Shown in pieces: positions 59,092 through 64,000 of a DNA stretch of 64,000 nt (positions are counted from its first letter, which is position 1; each line of letters opens with the position of its first letter). The DNA comes from UMGS1532 sp045542355 (GTDB lineage: Bacteria > Bacillota > Clostridia > Oscillospirales > Acutalibacteraceae). The notes under the pieces were generated by a model. The model ran no database searches, had not been told where the DNA came from, and was given only the letters and a program-made list of their open reading frames with translations. The position numbers and the translations under genes are program-made. The stretch lies in assembly GCA_045542355.1 (NCBI GenBank), contig JAZQKX010000017.1, positions 40,015 to 104,014 on the forward strand. The letters are read 5' to 3'.

Positions 59092-60132
59092 CTAATCTCC
59101 CTCCCCTTTCACATTGCATTCCACCAATATTTCGGTCTTCATAAAAATAGGGAATATATCTTTAAGGGCGGTGGACTCACTGCCTTTTTTTATTAGTTCA
59201 CCCACGTCCAGAGGGTCAACCCCTGACTCGTCTCTAAGTCGCTTTATGACAGCCGACATTTCTTCACCCATGGTATTCCTCAGAGCCTCGCCTTTTTTCT
59301 CGGCTGATTGGGATTTAATATCCACGCTGAGGAGAAGCTTTGGGGTGTCGCTGTCTTGCCATTTGGCTGTAGTGTAGACCCTGTCCAGCTCTGCCACTAT
59401 ATCCTCCCGTTGAAAGTCCAACTTTATCTCTCCTCCCCGAAACTCGTTTCGGGCAATTTTTATAAGCTGTGTTTCGGCACGGCTGAGGACACCTACAGCA
59501 AGACTCCCCTTATACAGCCTTGTTCCCGAAAAAAGATAATTTTTATCCTCTACCTTAAAATATGGCAGATAGAATAAATCGTTATCCTTCTCCCGACTGT
59601 TTATAACCGATACCAGAGTGGCAAATTTATCGGCGCCTATGCCGTCGGTATCCTCGGCTAAAAGCTCCCCTATTGCGAAGCCTAAGGGCTTTGTGGTTTC
59701 CTTATTGTATTGCAATAGTTTTTTTGCATTCTCTGTGGCAATAAGCTGTATGGAATGGGTGATTTCCTTATCCTCGAAGCCGAACGAAATCAGCTCATCC
59801 AGATATTCACCCACCATTTCCTCCCCTAAAGCAAAAAGGGCGCAATGGCTGAGATTTACCGAGGGAGAAAGGTTTTTGGTAATTTCATACATTGCGGAAT
59901 CAATGTTATCCCCTTCCCCCTCATAATGCTTAATGCTATATCCGCCTGAAGTGTTGTCGGCGACGCTTATTGCCTCGGCGCACACCTTGATTTTCTCTCC
60001 CTGTCGGTCAAAGCCCAGCGCCGAAATATAAAGACGGCTTTCAGGCTCTCTATAGTCAGAGGTTTTCCCCCCGCATCCTGTAAGCATCAAAAGAACTATG
60101 GCGAAGATCAGGCATAAAAGCTTTTTGCTCAC
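59092..60132 (-). CDS. gerAC: Spore germination lipoprotein GerAC
   Basis: A 346-residue lipoprotein with signal peptide and lipobox LMLTGCGGK (Cys at about 20). The GerAC core is seen in ESRLYISALGFDRQGEKIKV, NLSHCALFALGEEM and GTRLYKGSLAVGVLS. The GTG at 60132 follows GGAGGAGGT; the frame is open further upstream over gerAA. It is the C subunit of the germinant receptor. Confidence 0.92.
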   Translation of the reverse strand: MSKKLLCLIFAIVLLMLTGCGGKTSDYREPESRLYISALGFDRQGEKIKVCAEAISVADNTSGGYSIKHYEGEGDNIDSAMYEITKNLSPSVNLSHCALFALGEEMVGEYLDELISFGFEDKEITHSIQLIATENAKKLLQYNKETTKPLGFAIGELLAEDTDGIGADKFATLVSVINSREKDNDLFYLPYFKVEDKNYLFSGTRLYKGSLAVGVLSRAETQLIKIARNEFRGGEIKLDFQREDIVAELDRVYTTAKWQDSDTPKLLLSVDIKSQSAEKKGEALRNTMGEEMSAVIKRLRDESGVDPLDVGELIKKGSESTALKDIFPIFMKTEILVECNVKGEGD

Positions 60133-60136
60133 GGCT

Positions 60137-61639
60137 CTACCTCCTCCTTTGTCGGTATAAATTCCTTGTGAGTCCCCGAGGTCTTGTGCGCATTTTCCAC
60201 CAGGGCACACGAATCACCGTGTCTTTAAGAGATTGGAGAGTGAGACGCTCTAGGCTTTCGGTATAGTCCACTCCAAAGGAATCGAGGGAAAATATGGAAT
60301 ATAACATCAACACCATACCTATGAAATAGCCATACAGCCCGAAAAGAGTAGCCAGAATTATAAGACCGAATCGGGCATAGAGAATTACCCCCTTAAGCCT
60401 CGGAATCATAAGTCCGCAGATTCCGCTGAGCGCCACCACTATAAGCATTGGTGCGCTTACTATTTTAGCCTCCACCGCCGCCTGTCCTACCACAAGTCCG
60501 CCTACTATACTAAGGGCATGACCCACGCTTTGTTGCATTCGTATTCCCGTTTCTTTGAGTATTTCAAATATCACAGTTAACAGAAAACATTCCAGATAAG
60601 ACGGAAACGGTATTCCCCCTCTGGCGGCAGATACCGTTACCGCAAAGGCGGTGGGGAGAAGATGTGGATGGTATATTATCAGTCCTAAATAGACCGCAGG
60701 AACACTGATAGCTAGAAAAAAACAGATATACCTGAGAATTCGTCCCGCATTTGCCACAAAGAAATTAACGTAGTAGTCGTCATCGGCTTGAAAGTTTTCC
60801 GAAAAGAGATAGGGTATGGTGAGCACCACGGGAGTTCCGTCTACCAACAGAGCTACTCTGCCCTCGAGAAGCCTCGCCGCCACGATATCAGGACGCTCGG
60901 TACTGCCGATGGTCTTAAAAAGCGACCACCGTCTGCCCTTTATCATTTCGCTTATATAGTTGGAGTCCAGAACGCCGTCTATATCTATTGCCTCGATTCG
61001 CCGCTTTATTTCACGCACGGTGAATTTATCTGCCACCGAATCCAGATAGCAAAGAAACATCTTGGTATCGGTTTTTCTGCCCACCCTTAAAAGCTCCACC
61101 TGTAGGTCGGGAGTGGGGAGCTTTCTTCGAATCAGGGCAACATTCAACATAAGTGCCTCGTCAAAGCCCTCGCGTGGACCCTGCAGAACCCTCTCATCAT
61201 TAGGCTCACTGATCCCTCTTGTGCGCCAACCCTTTGTGTTGATAATAAGTCCCCGACGGCTGCCCTCTGCAATAAGCAAGGTGTCTCCGTAGAATATAGC
61301 CGACAGCATTTCGCTTATATCGAGGGTGCTGCTAACCTCGTTGGCAAAAAGCACCTCGCTCATAATATAGTCGGTGATATTTCCCTCACCCGCGCCCTCG
61401 CCGTTGGTGAGCAATGCACGAATCACCGATTGATTAAGGATCTCCGTGTTGACCATACCATCCATAAACATCACAGCACAGCCATAATCCCTGCCCCGCG
61501 TTACCTTTATTTTTCGGACTCTGAAAACATCATCATTCTGAAAAAGCCTCGTGAAAAAACTTATATTCTCATCGAGAGACTCGGTGAGAATTTGTCCTTT
61601 GAAATCTTCAAGCTGTCGTTTTATGCCAATCACCGCCAA
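60137..61639 (-). CDS. gerAA: Spore germination protein GerAA
   Basis: A 500-residue protein, the A subunit of the germinant receptor. The N-terminal soluble domain includes DYIMSEVLFANEVSSTLD and GPREGFDEALMLNVALIRRK, and the membrane part has about five or six helices with RGGIPFPSYLECFLLTVIFE and ILKETGIRMQQSVGHALSIV, which are strongly conserved. The start is uncertain: TTG 61639 or GTG 61633, neither with a clear ribosome-binding site, and a sigma-G-like promoter ends about 12 bases upstream. Confidence 0.93.
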   Translation of the reverse strand: MAVIGIKRQLEDFKGQILTESLDENISFFTRLFQNDDVFRVRKIKVTRGRDYGCAVMFMDGMVNTEILNQSVIRALLTNGEGAGEGNITDYIMSEVLFANEVSSTLDISEMLSAIFYGDTLLIAEGSRRGLIINTKGWRTRGISEPNDERVLQGPREGFDEALMLNVALIRRKLPTPDLQVELLRVGRKTDTKMFLCYLDSVADKFTVREIKRRIEAIDIDGVLDSNYISEMIKGRRWSLFKTIGSTERPDIVAARLLEGRVALLVDGTPVVLTIPYLFSENFQADDDYYVNFFVANAGRILRYICFFLAISVPAVYLGLIIYHPHLLPTAFAVTVSAARGGIPFPSYLECFLLTVIFEILKETGIRMQQSVGHALSIVGGLVVGQAAVEAKIVSAPMLIVVALSGICGLMIPRLKGVILYARFGLIILATLFGLYGYFIGMVLMLYSIFSLDSFGVDYTESLERLTLQSLKDTVIRVPWWKMRTRPRGLTRNLYRQRRR

Positions 61640-61650
61640 TATTTTTTAAT

Positions 61651-61680
61651 TAGTGTTGACAAAAAAGTTTCTGCTATTCC
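61651..61680 (-). promoter_or_regulatory. Candidate sigma-G promoter of the ger operon
   Basis: Minus strand GGAATA (61680-61675), 17-base spacer, AACACTA (61657-61651). This resembles sigma-G sites (TGMATA, 17-18, CATACTA), with five of seven -10 positions matching. Confidence 0.45.
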
Positions 61681-61717
61681 GGAAAATACGATACGGCATT
61701 TATGGTAAAAATTATCA

Positions 61718-61747
61718 TGCATATTAAGACGGTTATTCTTAATAGTA
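61718..61747 (+). promoter_or_regulatory. Candidate sigma-G promoter of the small acidic protein
   Basis: TGCATA (61718-61723) matches the sigma-G -35 box, then 17 bases and AATAGTA (61741-61747), five of seven to CATACTA. Confidence 0.45.
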
Positions 61748-61772
61748 TTTAATGAAAAGGAGGTTGCAAAAA

Positions 61773-61913
61773 ATGAACGATTATTTTGAAAGTCCCCTCT
61801 ATGAAGATGAATTCGCGGGAATGGAAGACTATGAAATGTTGGCGGAGGATATCGACGAGGAGCTTTATGAAGAATATATTGACCGATACGATGAAAGGTC
61901 AGACTTTTTCTAA
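61773..61913 (+). CDS. 46-residue highly acidic protein
   Basis: A short gene with a perfect AAGGAGG 9 bases before its ATG. The protein starts MNDYFESPLYEDEFAGMEDY and is about 40 percent Asp plus Glu, with many Tyr and Phe. No family is recognised. It stands alone between the ger operon and the antiporter, divergent from gerAA, and ends at a strong terminator. The sigma-G-like promoter suggests forespore expression. Confidence 0.78.
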   Translation: MNDYFESPLYEDEFAGMEDYEMLAEDIDEELYEEYIDRYDERSDFF

Positions 61914-61914
61914 A

Positions 61915-61954
61915 AAAAGCCCTGTAGCGAAATTTTGAACGCTACAGGGCTTTT
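61915..61954. terminator. Bidirectional terminator between acidic-protein and antiporter genes
   Basis: AAAAGCCCTGTAGCG (61915-61929) pairs perfectly with CGCTACAGGGCTTTT (61940-61954). Confidence 0.93.
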
Positions 61955-61970
61955 ACATATCATATAATCT

Positions 61971-63260
61971 TTATTTTCCGATTTTCTCAAAGTGGTGGTC
62001 GTTATGAGTACGGGAGCTGACTCTGTTTTCGGGCTTAATCTCTCCCGCATTCATAAGAGCAAATTTAGTGCACACAGGTCCCACCAGCTCGTATATAAGC
62101 ACGGCAAACAGGGTTATGTTTCGCACAATACTTCCTGTCTCACCGAGAGTCATAGCCTTAAGTGCCATGCCCAAGGCTACACCCGCCTGAGGCAACAGTG
62201 TAACTCCTAAATATTTCACTATCGGGGGCTCACATTTAACCGCGGCGGCACTGTATCTCGCGCCGAAATATTTACCCAGTGAACGTGCCCCTATATAAAC
62301 AAGGCCTATCACCACAACCCCCCAGTCGGCAAACACCGAAAGTTCCAACTCTGCGCCGCTCAGCACAAAGAATATGATAAACAAGGGAGCTGTCCAGCGG
62401 TCGAGTCTGTCCATAAGCTCGGCAGAGAAATCGCATATATTGCAGAACACTGTTCCCAGCATCATGCATACAAGCAGTGATGAAAAGGCAATATGAACGC
62501 CAAACACTCGGAACTCCAGCATGGAAAGTCCAACCGTGAGGAGCACGAATGCCACCGACATAGAAAGTCGCTTTGAACGGGAATGGAAAAACCTTTCTAA
62601 GTATGTGAGAACTAATCCCATCACCGCTCCCAGTATCAGCGACAGCACAACCTCTAAAACAGGCTCAAGTACAACGGTAAGTAGGCTGGTATGACCCGAA
62701 ATCAGTCCCCTTGCCACACCAAAGGATATTGCAAAAAGCACAAGTCCTACCGCATCATCCAATGCAACTATGGGAAGAAGAAGCTTTGTAAGAGGTCCTT
62801 TTGCCTTGTACTGTCTTACAACCATTAAGGTGGCGGCAGGGGCGGTAGCAGAAGCAACGGCACCCAAAACTATTGCCGCAGGCAGAGATAGTTTATCGGG
62901 CATTAAAAAGTGAAGGGATACAAGAGCCGCGTCCACAAGCAAGGTTGCCACAACCGCTTGGAAAATACCGATTACCAGCGCCTGTTTTCCGATGGATTTT
63001 ATATCCTTCATACGGAATTCGTTGCCTATAGAAAAGGCTATAAAGCCGAGTGCTATGTCGCAAAGCAGAGAATAATCCTCTACCTCATGAAGACTCATAA
63101 ATCCGAGGCCATTTATTCCCAATGCTCCCAAGAAATAGGGACCTATAAGAATACCCGCCACTAAATACGCGGTAACCGCAGGGAGCTTTAAGAGCTTTGC
63201 AACGCGGGAAAGAACCAAACCTCCTAATAGGGCTACAGATAGAGACAATAACACCTGCAT
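61971..63260 (-). CDS. Cation:proton antiporter (CPA2 family)
   Basis: A 429-residue membrane protein with 12 or so helices. Motifs are LKLPAVTAYLVAGILIGPYF at the start, IALGFIAFSIGNEF, the ion-binding LGAVASATAPAATLMVVRQY and VALDDAVGLVLFAISFG (paired Asp in the unwound helix). It exchanges Na+ or K+ for protons. The C-terminus lacks the TrkA-N regulatory domain of Kef systems. AAAGGAAAG precedes the ATG. The leader contains a terminator-like inverted repeat. Confidence 0.92.
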   Translation of the reverse strand: MQVLLSLSVALLGGLVLSRVAKLLKLPAVTAYLVAGILIGPYFLGALGINGLGFMSLHEVEDYSLLCDIALGFIAFSIGNEFRMKDIKSIGKQALVIGIFQAVVATLLVDAALVSLHFLMPDKLSLPAAIVLGAVASATAPAATLMVVRQYKAKGPLTKLLLPIVALDDAVGLVLFAISFGVARGLISGHTSLLTVVLEPVLEVVLSLILGAVMGLVLTYLERFFHSRSKRLSMSVAFVLLTVGLSMLEFRVFGVHIAFSSLLVCMMLGTVFCNICDFSAELMDRLDRWTAPLFIIFFVLSGAELELSVFADWGVVVIGLVYIGARSLGKYFGARYSAAAVKCEPPIVKYLGVTLLPQAGVALGMALKAMTLGETGSIVRNITLFAVLIYELVGPVCTKFALMNAGEIKPENRVSSRTHNDHHFEKIGK

Positions 63261-63284
63261 TTTTCAACACTTTCCTTTCGAAAA

Positions 63285-63309
63285 AAACTAAACCACAAGG
63301 GTTTAGTTT
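63285..63309 (-). promoter_or_regulatory. Inverted repeat over the start of antiporter transcription
   Basis: AAACTAAACC (63285-63294) and GGTTTAGTTT (63300-63309) are perfect inverted copies. On the minus strand a T7 run ends the second arm, as in a terminator, but the repeat also overlaps the -10 box. Confidence 0.65.
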
Positions 63310-63333
63310 AGCACTACAGACTCCAAAAGTCAA
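63305..63333 (-). promoter_or_regulatory. Promoter of the antiporter gene
   Basis: Minus strand TTGACT (63333-63328), 17-base spacer, TAAACT (63310-63305). Confidence 0.65.
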
Positions 63334-63439
63334 CCGCTATTTAACTAATAATCATGTGACTCCCCAAAATTTATTCTCCTATTGCTCTGAATTTATGTAT
63401 TATGGAGTGTAAAGCCGACCCTCGGCGTGATAACAAATT

Positions 63440-63477
63440 CAAATAATCCAACCCTGTTTTGTTTGTTGGATTATTTG
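63440..63477 (-). terminator. Hairpin downstream of spoVT
   Basis: CAAATAATCCAAC (63440-63452) pairs perfectly with GTTGGATTATTTG (63465-63477). The T tract is weak. The stretches 63334-63439 and 63478-63547 show nothing else. Confidence 0.7.
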
Positions 63478-63547
63478 CGTTTGCTTAATCACCAAGCGCC
63501 CCAAAGAGCCAAAACTCTCTAAGGCGCTGTCTTTCTGCATTTCAGTA

Positions 63548-64000
63548 CTAAAAATCCTCCATCTGTTTGCCGAGAAAGTTGGCGGCAACAGTGGCGAGTT
63601 TAATATCACTTTCTTCTGGTGACACATCATCAGAGGAAACAAACACAACTGCGCCCGTAATATCACCCGACGACAATATAGGCACAGCAATTCCAACCAT
63701 GTAGTCACACCCCTCCAACACCATGCGTCGCTTTTCACCAGGGGAGTGGACATAAGCCTTGCGACTTTCCATGATATCCTCCAGCGCCACAGAATTCCTA
63801 CGCTCAGCAACCTCCCGTTTGGCAATACCCGAAGCCGCAACACAGTGGTCACGGTCACAAATAATAACACCCATATCGGTGCTCTTACCCAAAACCTCGG
63901 CATACTGCGTCGCAAAGGAAGCCAACTCCCCAATCGGTGAATACTTCTTGAAAATTACCTCCCCGTCATTATCAGTATAAATCTCCAGCGGGTCGCCTTC
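63548..64000 (-). CDS. spoVT: Stage V sporulation protein T, C-terminal part
   Basis: The last 150 codons of a minus-strand gene that enters from the right edge. The edge reads EGDPLEIYTDNDGEVIFKKY, the end of the AbrB-like DNA-binding domain, followed by YSPIGELASFATQYAEVLG and a GAF domain (GVIICDRDHCVAASGIAKRE, MVGIAVPILSSGDITGAVVF). This layout is that of SpoVT, a regulator of sigma-G-dependent genes in the forespore. The N-terminus is outside the window. Confidence 0.93.
   Translation of the reverse strand, partial: EGDPLEIYTDNDGEVIFKKYSPIGELASFATQYAEVLGKSTDMGVIICDRDHCVAASGIAKREVAERRNSVALEDIMESRKAYVHSPGEKRRMVLEGCDYMVGIAVPILSSGDITGAVVFVSSDDVSPEESDIKLATVAANFLGKQMEDF

Overview
The window is a chromosomal segment of a low-to-mid GC, endospore-forming Gram-positive bacterium, most likely an anaerobic gut member of the Clostridia (Oscillospiraceae/Ruminococcaceae type). 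The evidence is a set of sporulation and germination genes (spoIIR, a spoIIQ-like M23 peptidase, a gerA-type operon, the C-terminal part of spoVT), a dockerin-bearing glycoside hydrolase, an iscS/iscU pair, an Rrf2 regulator, strong TTGACA/TATAAT promoters and Firmicutes-style Shine-Dalgarno sites, including many GTG and TTG starts. No phage, insertion sequence, CRISPR array or conjugative element is visible; this is mostly core chromosome with some accessory surface-protein genes. All calls rest on reading the sequence; no database search was made.

Layout. 0-9.5 kb: PFL/UPF0210 and ACT proteins (minus), then a plus-strand run of ispE, spoIIR, rpmE, a YigZ protein, dgt-like, dnaG, rpoD, an Rrf2 regulator, a TSCPD protein, an unknown protein and a YitT membrane protein. 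9.5-16.4 kb: pepD, a zinc-ribbon/NPCBM membrane protein, an SPFH protein, an iron alcohol dehydrogenase, aldose epimerase and radC. 16.5-22 kb: a pseudouridine synthase, a 1213-residue secreted dockerin-bearing glycosidase, an array of small hairpins and the initiator tRNA. 22-28 kb: dus, a DUF1292 protein, a probable 6S RNA, the rpsF-ssb-rpsR operon, a PASTA pseudokinase and an HD nucleotidase. 28-33.7 kb: YfhO, rsmE, cyclophilin, a Cys-cluster protein and spoIIQ-like. 33.8-43 kb (minus): DUF3048 lipoprotein, a two-component pair, queT behind a preQ1 riboswitch, iscU/iscS, and an SOS-type unit yifB-lexA-DUF1624-rnhA. 43-46.6 kb: MarR, DegV, HAD, DegV. 46.7-56 kb: secreted transglutaminase protein, EamA transporter, chorismate mutase, a small peptide, a secreted YGG-repeat protein and an alpha-L-rhamnosidase. 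56-64 kb: a spore-flavoured region with two leaderless proteins (one SpoIID-like plus peptidoglycan-binding repeats), gerAB/AC/AA, a small acidic protein, a cation:proton antiporter and spoVT.

How the genes fit together. The sporulation genes seem to use stage-specific promoters that can be read in the DNA: sigma-F-like sites before spoIIR and spoIIQ, sigma-G-like sites back to back before gerAA and the acidic peptide, and a sigma-K-like site before the SpoIID-like pair. Regulatory sites are unusually legible elsewhere too: a perfect LexA box at yifB-lexA, duplicated MarR operators, a perfectly palindromic divergent promoter between yfhO and the HD gene, and an inverted repeat inside the iscS promoter. 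The most striking observations are a terminator hairpin that buries the spoIIR ribosome-binding site but lies upstream of the predicted sigma-F start, a PASTA kinase homologue that has lost its key catalytic residues, and a 190-bp array of six unrelated perfect hairpins joined by a constant linker.
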